Part shown: piece after piece, positions 53,560-62,165 of the stretch | How the letters are laid out: each line of letters opens with the position of its first letter | Position numbering within the stretch: position 1 is the stretch's first letter | From: CAIYZT01 sp031385445 | GTDB lineage: Bacteria > Pseudomonadota > Alphaproteobacteria > Rhodobacterales > Rhodobacteraceae | Direction: 5' to 3' | Length of the DNA stretch: 64,000 nt | Assembly (NCBI GenBank): GCA_031385445.1 | Contig: JANNBM010000043.1 | Location: forward strand, 1-64,000 | The notes under the pieces: generated by a model | Database searches by the model: none | Told to the model about the DNA's origin: nothing | The model's input: only the letters and a program-made list of their open reading frames with translations | Program-made: the position numbers and the translations under genes

Positions 53560-55097
53560 AACCCATCTCGCTGATGCGCTCCATCGTCACGGTTGGCGGC
53601 TGGACGCTTTTGTCGCGCGGCGCCGGGTTCGTGCGCGATGTGATGATGGCGGCTTATCTGGGGGCGGGGCCGGTGGCCGATGCCTTTAACGTGGCATTTT
53701 CGCTGCCAAACATGTTCCGCCGTTTCTTTGCCGAGGGTGCGTTCAATATGGCCTTTGTGCCGATGTTCGCCAAAAAGCTCGAAGGCGGCGAGGATGCGCA
53801 GGGCTTTGCCCGCGATGCGTTCAACGGCCTTCTGGCGATCCTGATCGTGTTTTCCGTGATCGGCACGCTCGCCATGCCTTGGCTGGTCTGGGCCATGGCG
53901 TCGGGCTTTGCCGGGGATGCGCGGTTTGCCATGGCGGTCACCTTCGGGCAGATCACGTTCAGCTATATCCTGTTCATCTCGCTGGTGGCGCTGTTGTCGG
54001 GTGTGCTGAACGCGCATGGAAAATTCACCGAAGCCGGGTTTGTGCCGGTGCTTTTGAACCTGATCTTCATCGCGGCCATGCTTCTGGCCGTGCGGCAAGG
54101 CTGGGACATGGGGTTGACGCTTGCCTGGACCACGCCCGTCACGGGTGTTGCGCAGCTGGCGTTTACCTGGATCGCCGCGCACCGCCTCGGCTTTCGTTTC
54201 ACCCCGCGCTGGCCGCGCATAACGCCGGACCTGAAACGTCTTGCACTGATCGCCGGGCCTGCCGTTCTGGCGGGCGGCGTGGTGCAGATCAATCTGCTGG
54301 TTGGCCGTCAGGTCGCTTCGTATACCGAAGGCGCGGTGTCATGGCTGGTCTATGCGGACCGGCTGTATCAATTGCCGCTGGGCGTTGTCGGCATTGCCAT
54401 TGGCACGGTGCTTTTGCCCGATCTGTCGCGCAGGCTTCGGGCGGGCGACGCGCAAGGCGGACGTGACAGTTTCAACCGGGGAACCGAGTTTGCACTTGCC
54501 TTGACGGTGCCCTGCGCGGTGGCGCTGATGGTGATCGCGCTGCCGCTGGTGCATGTGCTGTATGAACGCGGCGCCTTTGGCAGCGATGACAGCGCCGCCA
54601 CGGCGATTGCGCTGGCGATTTACGGCGCGGGTCTGCCCGCCTTCGTGCTGCACAAGGTTTTGCAGCCGCTGTACTACGCCCGCGAGGACACGCGCAGCCC
54701 GTTCCGATATGCGCTTTGGTCGATGGTTCTGAACGCGGCCTTTGCGGTTGGGTTGATGCCGGTGATGGGCTTTGCCGCCGCCGCGCTGGCGACCACCGTT
54801 GCGGGATGGGTCATGGTTTGGCAGCTGTGGCGCGGCAGCCGCGCCATGGGCGACGAGGCACATCTGGATGCGCGCCTGCGCCGGCGGTTGCCGCGCATCG
54901 TACTGTCGGCGCTGATCATGGGGGGGGCGCTGTTCCTTGGGCAGCTGGCACTGGCCCCGGCGCTTGCCACGCAGTACTGGCGCCTCTTTGCGCTGGCCGC
55001 GTTGATCGCGGTCGGGATCATCAGCTATTTTGCCGCCGGAACCCTGATGGGCGCGTTCAGCCTGTCCGAATTTCGCGCGCTTCGCCGCCGTAAATAG
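53556..55097 (+). CDS. murJ: Lipid II flippase MurJ
   Basis: MurJ flips the peptidoglycan precursor lipid II across the inner membrane. The 513-residue protein has about 14 helices with SRGAGFVRDVMMAAYLGAG, VAFSLPNMFRRFFAEGAFNMAFVP and later VLHKVLQPLYYAREDTRSP. It is preceded by glnD with a four-base overlap, the usual arrangement in Alphaproteobacteria. Confidence 0.95.
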   Translation: MKPISLMRSIVTVGGWTLLSRGAGFVRDVMMAAYLGAGPVADAFNVAFSLPNMFRRFFAEGAFNMAFVPMFAKKLEGGEDAQGFARDAFNGLLAILIVFSVIGTLAMPWLVWAMASGFAGDARFAMAVTFGQITFSYILFISLVALLSGVLNAHGKFTEAGFVPVLLNLIFIAAMLLAVRQGWDMGLTLAWTTPVTGVAQLAFTWIAAHRLGFRFTPRWPRITPDLKRLALIAGPAVLAGGVVQINLLVGRQVASYTEGAVSWLVYADRLYQLPLGVVGIAIGTVLLPDLSRRLRAGDAQGGRDSFNRGTEFALALTVPCAVALMVIALPLVHVLYERGAFGSDDSAATAIALAIYGAGLPAFVLHKVLQPLYYAREDTRSPFRYALWSMVLNAAFAVGLMPVMGFAAAALATTVAGWVMVWQLWRGSRAMGDEAHLDARLRRRLPRIVLSALIMGGALFLGQLALAPALATQYWRLFALAALIAVGIISYFAAGTLMGAFSLSEFRALRRRK

Positions 55098-55117
55098 CGG
55101 CCTTTGCCCCTCACATC

Positions 55118-55810
55118 CTAGCGCCCCCGCACGGCCGCAACCAGCTTGGCCCACCCTGCGGGATTGACCGCAAACGATACCACAAACCCCGCCGCAAACC
55201 CGGCAATATCCGCGACCCAGTCCGTGCCACCGCCATAGGCCAGCCCGAAAACCAATTGGACGGCCAAAAGCCCGCCAATCATCGAAAACGCCCGCGCCGG
55301 ATTCCGGCCCGTGGTTTTCGCCCGAACCCAAAGCACGAACGTGAACGCCCCGATCAACCCGTAAACCGGCGCATAGCCGCCAAAGACGGCCAGCTTCACA
55401 AACGGCACCAGCGCCGAACCAATCGCCCCCGCCACCGAAGCCGCAACGAAAACCGCCAGAACCGCCCACCAGCGGAACACCTCGCCGACGAATTTGCCCA
55501 AGGCCAACAAGATCACAACGACGAACAGCACATGGGTGAAACTGCCGTGAATGAAGGGATAGCTGACCAGCCGCAACATCTCGCGCGGGGGCAAATACCC
55601 CTCTGCCCAGCTCGCCCGCAGTGCATCGGGGAAAAACGCCATCTGCTGCCACAGCTTTTGCCGCAGCCCGACCGCGCCCACCCCGCCGAACCGCTCCATC
55701 GCGCTGAGGTACAGCTCCAGCCCCGCCATCGGCACCGCGAGCGCCCAGATCACCAAAGGCACCGGGTTCAAGGGCGCAATTGCCGCGCTGCGGTGTTCAT
55801 CTTCGTCCAT
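55118..55810 (-). CDS. Rhomboid-family membrane protein, probably catalytically inactive
   Basis: The start ATG 55810 (MDEDEHRSAAIAPLNP) gives 230 residues and about six helices in rhomboid order. The family segment FIHGSFTHVLFVVVILLALG is present, but where active rhomboids have an Asn the sequence has Val. The Gly-Ala-Ser-Gly serine motif reads GGYAPVYGLIG (144-154), and the histidine of AHxxG reads ADIAG (200-204). All catalytic residues seem lost, so it may bind rather than cut membrane proteins. Confidence 0.82.
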   Translation of the reverse strand: MDEDEHRSAAIAPLNPVPLVIWALAVPMAGLELYLSAMERFGGVGAVGLRQKLWQQMAFFPDALRASWAEGYLPPREMLRLVSYPFIHGSFTHVLFVVVILLALGKFVGEVFRWWAVLAVFVAASVAGAIGSALVPFVKLAVFGGYAPVYGLIGAFTFVLWVRAKTTGRNPARAFSMIGGLLAVQLVFGLAYGGGTDWVADIAGFAAGFVVSFAVNPAGWAKLVAAVRGR

Positions 55811-55885
55811 CGCACCCTCACTGGTTGACGCATCTTTGCCCCCGCGATAAGCGACAAAGCCGCAAATATCCAGATGGAGCCTATC

Positions 55886-56944
55886 ATGTCCGAGCCGGTC
55901 CAAACGCCTCAGACCACCCCGAACCCAGCCTTCAAGCCGCGGATTTTTTCGGGGATACAGCCCTCGGGCGGCATCACCCTTGGCAATTACCTGGGCGCGC
56001 TCAAGCGTTTTGTAGAAAAGCAGGACGAGGGGATCGAGACGATTTACTGCATGGTCGACATGCATGCCATCACCGCCTGGCAGGATCCGGCAAAGCTGCG
56101 CCACGCGACCCGCGAGGGCGCCGCTGCCTTTATCGCCGCTGGGATCGACCCGGCGCGCTCTATCCTGTTCAACCAATCGCAGGTGTCTGCCCATGCCGAA
56201 TTGGCGTGGATTTTCAACTGTGTGGCGCGGATGGGCTGGATGAGCCGGATGACCCAGTTCAAGGACAAAGCGGGCAAGAACAGCGAAAACGTCTCGCTTG
56301 GCCTTTTCGCCTATCCCGCGCTGATGGCCGCCGACATTCTGGCCTATCATGCGACGATGGTGCCGGTCGGCGAGGATCAGAAACAGCATCTGGAGCTGAC
56401 CCGCGACATCGCGTCCAAGTTCAACAATGACTATGGCGTCAGCTTTTTCCCGGTGGTTGACCCGTTGATCGAGGGCGCGGCGACCCGCGTGATGAGCCTG
56501 CGCGATGGCACCAAAAAGATGTCGAAATCTGACCCGTCGGACCACTCACGCATCAATCTGACCGACGATGCCGATATGATCGCCGCCAAGATCCGCAAGT
56601 CCAAGACCGATTCCGAGCCTTTGCCGGAAACGCTGGACGGTCTGAAAGACCGCCCAGAGGCGCGCAATCTGGTGAACATCTATGCCGCCTTGTCGAACCA
56701 ATCTCCGGACGCGGTTATCGCGGAATTCGCAGGCGCACAGTTCGGAAAATTCAAACCCGCGCTCGCGGATCTGGCGGTGGCCAAGCTGGGGCCGATCACG
56801 TCCGAGATGATCCGCCTGATGCAAGACCCCGCCGAGATTGACCGCATCCTTGGCGCAGGCGCAGACCGCGCCGACGCGATTGCGCGGCCGATTGTGGATC
56901 AGGTCTATGACATCATTGGCATGATCCGCTCGCGGCGAGGATAG
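55886..56944 (+). CDS. trpS: Tryptophanyl-tRNA synthetase
   Basis: TrpRS charges tRNA-Trp. The 352-residue class I enzyme has the HIGH-type region FSGIQPSGGITLGNYLGAL, GEDQKQHLELTRDIA and the KMSKS motif KKMSKSDPSDHSRI. The start at 55886 follows a GGAG site and gives the family length; an ATG four codons upstream is possible. Confidence 0.96.
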   Translation: MSEPVQTPQTTPNPAFKPRIFSGIQPSGGITLGNYLGALKRFVEKQDEGIETIYCMVDMHAITAWQDPAKLRHATREGAAAFIAAGIDPARSILFNQSQVSAHAELAWIFNCVARMGWMSRMTQFKDKAGKNSENVSLGLFAYPALMAADILAYHATMVPVGEDQKQHLELTRDIASKFNNDYGVSFFPVVDPLIEGAATRVMSLRDGTKKMSKSDPSDHSRINLTDDADMIAAKIRKSKTDSEPLPETLDGLKDRPEARNLVNIYAALSNQSPDAVIAEFAGAQFGKFKPALADLAVAKLGPITSEMIRLMQDPAEIDRILGAGADRADAIARPIVDQVYDIIGMIRSRRG

Positions 56945-56976
56945 AAACTTTGGGCTGGGCGGGTTAGACTTCGCCC

Positions 56977-58035
56977 ATGCGCCGCCTTGTCCGTCTGCTG
57001 GTTTTTGCCATGTTTGCCCTGTCGATGGGCGGAACGGTCCTGTCTTTGGCCCGGATTGCGGCGAACCCCGCGCTTGCCCCGATCCGCGAAGCGGCGCGTG
57101 ACGAGATTTCGGCCCTGGTCGAGGCTCAGGTCGCGCGGGCCGCCACGCCGGGCTACCTTTCCGACCTGCTGGAGGCGCGGCTGGCCGAAGAGCCGCGCAA
57201 CTGGATCGCCATTGACGCGCTGACCGGGTTGGCGATTGAGCGCGCCGTCGATTTGCCCGCCGATCTGGCGGCCCGGCTGGAAAGCCAGCGCGCCGCGGAT
57301 TTTGGCCTGCTCGCGCGCGCGACGTCCTGCGCGATCTGCGCCTATAACGCCGCCGCCTGCTCTTTGTCCGAGGTGTTTGCCTGTCAGGCCCCGGTCGCCC
57401 TGACCCCGGTTGGCGATCTGATCGGCGTCGTGCGGGCAGGCACCGCTTTTGCCAGCGGGCAGGATATTGATCAGATCGATCTGGCGCTGTCAGTGGTTGG
57501 GCTGGGGGCCACCGGGGCGGTTTTGCTGTCGGGCGGCACGTCGGTGCCGGTCAAGGCGGGGGCGGCGCTGGCCAAGACGGCGCGCAGCATGGGGCGGTTG
57601 TCGCCCGCGCTGGTGGACATGGCGCGCGGGGCGGTGCGGGGCGGGGTGGACTGGGCCGCATTGCCCGCCGTGCGCAGTCTGGACGATTTGGCGGCGACCC
57701 TGCGCCCGGCGGCACTGGCCCCGTTGACCCAAGCCTTGAGCGATATGGAGCGTCTGCGCGTGGCGGTCGGCAGCACCGGGGCGCTGCATCTTTTGCCTAT
57801 GGCCGGTTCAGCCGCTGACACGCGAAAGCTGGCGCTGGCGGGTGAGGCGCTGGGGCCACGGACGATTGCAAGCGCTGAGGTTCTGGGCAAGGCCCGGCTT
57901 TTTCGCGCAACCCTGCGGATCAGCGGTATCGGCTGGTCGCTTTTGTCGTCGCTTGGCGGGGTGATGTTGTCGGTTGCGCTGATGGCGGGATCGGTGGGCC
58001 AAAGCGTCGCGCTGCGGTTCGCCCGCCGACTGTAA
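56977..58035 (+). CDS. Hypothetical membrane protein with a four-Cys cluster
   Basis: The 352-residue protein has an N-terminal signal or anchor helix (LVRLLVFAMFALSMGGTVLSL), a periplasmic-type region with Cys118, Cys121, Cys128 and Cys136 (C-x2-C-x6-C-x7-C), hydrophobic stretches near 150-190 and a C-terminal helix (SLLSSLGGVMLSVALMAGS). No domain is recognised. It stands alone downstream of trpS. The spacing suggests disulfides or metal binding outside the cytoplasm. Confidence 0.7.
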   Translation: MRRLVRLLVFAMFALSMGGTVLSLARIAANPALAPIREAARDEISALVEAQVARAATPGYLSDLLEARLAEEPRNWIAIDALTGLAIERAVDLPADLAARLESQRAADFGLLARATSCAICAYNAAACSLSEVFACQAPVALTPVGDLIGVVRAGTAFASGQDIDQIDLALSVVGLGATGAVLLSGGTSVPVKAGAALAKTARSMGRLSPALVDMARGAVRGGVDWAALPAVRSLDDLAATLRPAALAPLTQALSDMERLRVAVGSTGALHLLPMAGSAADTRKLALAGEALGPRTIASAEVLGKARLFRATLRISGIGWSLLSSLGGVMLSVALMAGSVGQSVALRFARRL

Positions 58036-58168
58036 CCGGGCAATGCTGGGCCTTGTCTGGACCGAAAATGGCAGCGCGTCACAAAAGCTTTGTACGAATC
58101 TGGCAGTCTGAGGCAGTAGCGCGCGTGCTACACCTGTCCCCTCTGTCGGCCCGCGATATTTGGGCCTT
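58036..58168 (+). other. Region upstream of the terminator; possible sRNA or leader
   Basis: No protein gene is evident. The stretch includes GCGCGCGTGC and GGCCCGCGATATTTGGGCC, the latter able to fold, and then the terminator. A small RNA or transcript leader for ilvE control is possible. Confidence 0.3.
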
Positions 58169-58203
58169 ACCCCCGGCTCCGATCTGGACCGGGGGTATTT
58201 TTT
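58169..58203 (+). terminator. Strong Rho-independent terminator upstream of ilvE
   Basis: CCCCCGG (58170-58176) and CCGGGGG (58189-58195) pair perfectly around CTCCGATCTGGA, followed by TATTTTTT. It is the clearest terminator in the window and lies 130 bases past the preceding gene and 140 bases before ilvE. Confidence 0.75.
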
Positions 58204-58342
58204 GGCGTGGATGACCGAGCGAGGTCGACAAGCACCGCTTTTTAGCGAGATTTTAGCCGCCCGGCGCTTGGAAATGTCGCTTGCAGACAGGTCATATTGG
58301 AAAATTCGCCCGATAGTGCGGCAACAGCAGAAAGATAACGTC

Positions 58343-59206
58343 ATGGCGTCAGGCACCAATATCCGCACCTTTTTCGAAGGTCGCTGGCACGAGGGCAATA
58401 TCCCCGTCATGCGCGCGGCGGATCATGGGGCCTGGCTCGGCTCCACCGTGTTTGACGGCGCGCGCTCTTTTGACGGGATGGCGCCCGATCTGGCGCTGCA
58501 TTGCGCGCGGGTGAACCGGTCGGCCGAGGCGATGCTGCTGAAGCCGACGATGGCCGCGCAAGAGATTGAGGGCCTCGCGCGCGAAGGGCTGAAATTCTAC
58601 CGTGCGGATCAGGCGACCTATATCCGCCCGATGTATTGGGGGCAGGAGGATGATGGATACGGCCTTGGCCCGCATAAGGATTTCACGGGCTTTGCGCTGT
58701 GCCTCGAACAGATCCCGATGTCCGCCCCGGACAATTCGGTCACGCTGACCACCACCAGCTTTCGCCGCCCGGTGCTGGCCGACAATGTGACAAACGCCAA
58801 GGCAGGCTGTCTTTATCCCAACAATTACCGCATGATCGCCGAGGCGCGGCGCAAAGGGTTTCAGAATGCACTCGCCGCCGACGCCAATGGCAATGTGGCC
58901 GAAAGCGCCACGGCAAATGTGTTCATCGTGCGCGATGGGGTGGTGTTTACCCCAATCGCGAATGGCACCTTTCTGGCCGGGATCACCCGGTCGCGGCACA
59001 TTGCCAACCTGCGGGCGGACGGGGTTGAGGTGATCGAAAAGGTCATCACCTTTGACGAGGTTCACACCGCCGACGAGGTCTTTTTATCCGGCAACTTCAA
59101 CAAGGTGTCCCGCGTCAGCCAGTTCGACGACACCCATTTCAAAACCGCCGCCATGGCCACCCGCGCCCGCGCTCTGTATTGGGATTGGGCGGCGTCCAAC
59201 CGATAG
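58343..59206 (+). CDS. ilvE: Branched-chain-amino-acid aminotransferase-like protein
   Basis: The 287-residue fold-type IV PLP enzyme has GAWLGSTVFDGARSFDG, the catalytic Lys153 in NAKAGCLYPN, and the cofactor region NVAESATANVFIV. Its length, shorter than E. coli IlvE, fits a paralogue often found in Rhodobacterales. It transfers amino groups between branched-chain amino acids and 2-oxoglutarate; D-amino-acid or aminodeoxychorismate lyase relatives are alternatives. ATG 58343 lacks a strong ribosome site. Confidence 0.87.
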   Translation: MASGTNIRTFFEGRWHEGNIPVMRAADHGAWLGSTVFDGARSFDGMAPDLALHCARVNRSAEAMLLKPTMAAQEIEGLAREGLKFYRADQATYIRPMYWGQEDDGYGLGPHKDFTGFALCLEQIPMSAPDNSVTLTTTSFRRPVLADNVTNAKAGCLYPNNYRMIAEARRKGFQNALAADANGNVAESATANVFIVRDGVVFTPIANGTFLAGITRSRHIANLRADGVEVIEKVITFDEVHTADEVFLSGNFNKVSRVSQFDDTHFKTAAMATRARALYWDWAASNR

Positions 59207-59270
59207 ACCCTGCGCGCCCGTCTTGCCTTGTGCTGCCAGTTGGCCGATAAGGCCACGAAGGGGAGCGATG

Positions 59271-59726
59271 ATGCGCAAGTTTCTGGTGGTGCTGGACGAT
59301 ACCCGCGAATGCCTGAACGCGATGCGGTTTGCCGCGATGCGCGCTGCACATACCGAGGGCGGTGTGCAGATTTTGTCGATCATTCCGCCCGAAGAATACC
59401 AACATTGGATGGGCGTGAAGGATCTGATGCGGGCCGAAGCGCGCGAGCGGATCGAAGCGCATTTCGAGGTCTTCGCAAAGTGGATGCGGGACAAGCTTGG
59501 GGTGAACCCCGAATTGATCATCCGCGAAGGGGATCCGGCATCGGAAATCATCGCGCAGGTGCGCGAAGACCCGCAGGTGGGCGTGCTGGTGCTGGGCGCG
59601 GGGACCGATAAATCGGGGCCTGGGCCTTTGGTGACACAGCTTTCGAAAAGCGCTGGAAACCTGCCCGTGCCCCTGACCATCGTGCCCGGCGACATGAGCA
59701 AAGAGCGGCTGGAAAGCATCACCTGA
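59271..59726 (+). CDS. Universal stress protein (UspA family)
   Basis: The 151-residue protein has the UspA start KFLVVLDDTRECLNAMRFA and the ATP-type loop VLVLGAGTDKSGPGPLVTQLSKSA near the C-terminus. Two ATGs (59268 and 59271) are possible; 59271 has better spacing from GGGAG. UspA proteins support survival under starvation or stress. Confidence 0.9.
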   Translation: MRKFLVVLDDTRECLNAMRFAAMRAAHTEGGVQILSIIPPEEYQHWMGVKDLMRAEARERIEAHFEVFAKWMRDKLGVNPELIIREGDPASEIIAQVREDPQVGVLVLGAGTDKSGPGPLVTQLSKSAGNLPVPLTIVPGDMSKERLESIT

Positions 59727-59775
59727 AGGGCAGGGGCAAACTGGCCGCTGCCGAACCCCGCGAAGGCATATTCAA

Positions 59776-60258
59776 GTGACCATTGACCCAATCATAAACG
59801 ATCTGTCGCGTCCTGATCTGGTGGCGGGGCAAAGCAGTCTGGCCTACCTTGACCGCCAGTCCGTCATGGCGCCCTTTCCGATCAGCCCGCTGGACGCCTG
59901 GACAAAGATCATGTCGCGCCCGCTGCCCGGCCTTGGCGCAGCCTTTGCGCTGCGCGACTGGGTTTCGGCGCTGTTCGGGGTCAAGCGGATCGGCGGTTTT
60001 TCCGGCGCACCTGTGCATGATCCAAAACCGGGCGACATGATCGATTTTTTCCTGATCGAGCGTCTGGAAGATCACATTCTGACGCTTAGCGCGCGGGACC
60101 GGCACCTGGATGTGATGATCTGCGTGATGCATGACGGATGCGAGATCAGTGTCACGGCTTCGGTGATCACGCATAATCTGTTCGGGCGGATTTACATGAT
60201 CCCGGTTGCCCCGGCGCACCGTCTGATCACGCGGGCCTTGCTGCGCAGGCTTTTGTAA
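59776..60258 (+). CDS. DUF2867-like protein
   Basis: The 160-residue protein, starting at GTG 59776, reads KPGDMIDFFLIERLEDHILTLSARDRHLDVMIC and then SVTASVITHNLFGRIYMIPVAPAHRLI. This is the pattern of DUF2867 proteins, small START-like folds that may bind a hydrophobic ligand. It lies between uspA and a convergent Hint-domain gene. Confidence 0.75.
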   Translation: MTIDPIINDLSRPDLVAGQSSLAYLDRQSVMAPFPISPLDAWTKIMSRPLPGLGAAFALRDWVSALFGVKRIGGFSGAPVHDPKPGDMIDFFLIERLEDHILTLSARDRHLDVMICVMHDGCEISVTASVITHNLFGRIYMIPVAPAHRLITRALLRRLL

Positions 60259-60265
60259 CGCCGGA

Positions 60266-61336
60266 TCAGGCGCTTAGCACGCGCGCTTCCCAGCTTGTCA
60301 GGCTGCGGCACAGGCTGTTTTGCCATTTCGGCGCCGGATCTGCGCCAATATCTGGGAACAAGCTGCGCAGTTCGGCCCGAACGGCGGCAGAGGCCGCGCC
60401 AAACACCTCAGGTCCGATCTGAAAGCTTTCGGTTTCAATCCCGTCCGCGATCAAAATCTGATGATCGTCCAATGCCAGATGCAGATAAAGAACCCCCTGC
60501 GCCAATTCGGACATGGGCACAGGCCGCGCTGCGCGCAGGTCTTTCGCCGCAACCAGAACCGCCTCTTCGGAAAAGTGCATCTCGCAGGCCGCGCCGCGCA
60601 GGACAATTCGGTGTTGCGGCGAAAGGGTAAGCGGGCGTGATGGTTTGCCGGGGCCAAACGCATTTGCACCAATCCGCACCGGACGCAAAGCCGCAAAGCG
60701 AGCCATACGTGCGGCGCTGACATGGGTGCGCGCCACAAACCGAACCGGCTTCGGCCCATCCGCCTGCGTCATTACCAGATCGCCTGCGACCAGATCTTCG
60801 ATCAGGCGCGGGCCTTGCGGCGTGGCGATCAGAATGCCGGGGGTGAAACACGCGGGGGTGACATAAGAGGTAAAGGGCGTCACGCCCGCGCCGGTTTGCG
60901 GCGGGCCTTCGGTCGCTTTGGTGACGGTCAGCGGGGTGCCGATCGGCGGCCATGCAGATTCGGGCCCGATAAACGCCAAGCCTTCGACGGTGCCATACGA
61001 GGGTGCCGAATTGTTGACGTTATAGCCGATCACCGTATAGGCGATGCCCGTCGTGGGGTTGGTCAAGGTCAGGGTATATTCGGCTTCAACTACGGTGCCG
61101 TTGACATAGGTTACGCCGCCAATGGTCTGTGCGCCTGACAGTCTTTGGCCGGTGTCATTGTCGGCAAAGTTGGGATCGTCGTCCGAGATGAACGTTTCCA
61201 GCCAGGACGGCGTATTGAGGGTGATGGTCTTTCCGACCAGGTGCGTGCCGCTGCCTTGGGTCACCCCATCCAGAATCGCACCACCACTGATGGTGATGTT
61301 CGATTCTTCGAGCATCCAGACAGAATTTACGGGCAC
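60266..61336 (-). CDS. Hint-domain protein
   Basis: The 356-residue protein has a beta-rich N-terminal region of about 160 residues and then a Hint (hedgehog/intein) domain beginning at Cys163: CFTPGILIATPQGPRLIEDL, VMTQADGPKPVRF, LSPQHRIVL with the block-B-type His and a C-terminal part GVLYLHLALDDHQILIADG. Rhodobacterales secrete many such proteins, often with repeats. The nucleophile Cys suggests possible self-cleavage. No signal peptide is clear, so export may use a type I system. Confidence 0.85.
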   Translation of the reverse strand: MPVNSVWMLEESNITISGGAILDGVTQGSGTHLVGKTITLNTPSWLETFISDDDPNFADNDTGQRLSGAQTIGGVTYVNGTVVEAEYTLTLTNPTTGIAYTVIGYNVNNSAPSYGTVEGLAFIGPESAWPPIGTPLTVTKATEGPPQTGAGVTPFTSYVTPACFTPGILIATPQGPRLIEDLVAGDLVMTQADGPKPVRFVARTHVSAARMARFAALRPVRIGANAFGPGKPSRPLTLSPQHRIVLRGAACEMHFSEEAVLVAAKDLRAARPVPMSELAQGVLYLHLALDDHQILIADGIETESFQIGPEVFGAASAAVRAELRSLFPDIGADPAPKWQNSLCRSLTSWEARVLSA

Positions 61337-61532
61337 GGAACCTCAGATTTTCAAAACGTTCGAAAAGATTAGACGGGGAATTGGAATTCTTTGTGGCCGT
61401 TTCAAGGCAACTTGCATGGCTGGACCGCTGACATGGTTAACAGGCGCGAACCTTGCCGCGTCGGACGCGATTGAATCAACTTGCTTTTCGAGGTGAGGTG
61501 GCACGAAGCTTTTGCAGGACCGCATCGGGCCG

Positions 61533-61559
61533 AAGTTTGGAATCGTTCCAAACTTGACT
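61533..61559 (+). promoter_or_regulatory. Irr-box-like operator overlapping the nfu promoter
   Basis: AAGTTTGGAA-TCG-TTCCAAACTT (61533-61555) is a perfect palindrome with ten-base arms. Its core TTTGGAA-N3-TTCCAAA closely resembles the iron-control element bound by Irr (TTTAGAA-N3-TTCTAAA). TTGACT (61554-61559) can act as -35 and overlaps the palindrome. Confidence 0.6.
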
Positions 61560-61607
61560 TTGCCCGCACTCGGGCGCATATCCGACTGGAATAGTCGGAG
61601 ATAGCAG

Positions 61608-62165
61608 ATGTTCATCCAGACCGAATCCACGCCAAACCCCGCAACCTTGAAATTCCTGCCCGGTCAGGCCGTGCTGGACATGGGGGCCGCCGATTTCCCA
61701 AGCGTGACCGCGGCGGAAAAATCGCCGCTCGCCAAGCGGATCTTTACCGTCGCGGGCGTGACGGGGGTGTTTTTCGGCACCGATTTCGTGACCGTGACCA
61801 AGAACGAAGACACCGAATGGCAGCATATCAAGCCCGCCATTCTGGGCGCGATCATGGAACATTACCAGTCGGGCCAGCCGGTCATGGAAGGCGAGGGTCA
61901 GGCGGCCCATGCCGCGCATGACGGGCCAGACGGCGATATTGTGAAGCAGATCAAAGAGTTGTTGGACACCCGCGTGCGCCCTGCCGTGGCGCAGGACGGC
62001 GGCGACATCACGTTCCACGGCTTTGATCGGGGCGTGGTCTATCTGCATATGAAGGGGGCCTGCGCCGGGTGTCCCTCGTCCACGCTGACGCTGAAGATGG
62101 GGATCGAGAACCTTTTGCGGCACTATATCCCTGAGGTGCTTGAGGTGCGTCCTGTCGCGGCCTGA
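61608..62165 (+). CDS. nfuA: Nfu-type iron-sulfur cluster scaffold/carrier protein
   Basis: The 185-residue protein has the N-terminal Nfu_N domain (FIQTESTPNPATLKFLPG) and a C-terminal NifU-like domain with C-x2-C as CAGC at 152-155 in MKGACAGCPSSTLTLKMGIE. It carries a [4Fe-4S] cluster to target enzymes. A hairpin (CCGACT-GGAAT-AGTCGG, 61582-61598) overlaps its ribosome site, and an Irr-like palindrome lies 53 bases before the start. Confidence 0.95.
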   Translation: MFIQTESTPNPATLKFLPGQAVLDMGAADFPSVTAAEKSPLAKRIFTVAGVTGVFFGTDFVTVTKNEDTEWQHIKPAILGAIMEHYQSGQPVMEGEGQAAHAAHDGPDGDIVKQIKELLDTRVRPAVAQDGGDITFHGFDRGVVYLHMKGACAGCPSSTLTLKMGIENLLRHYIPEVLEVRPVAA

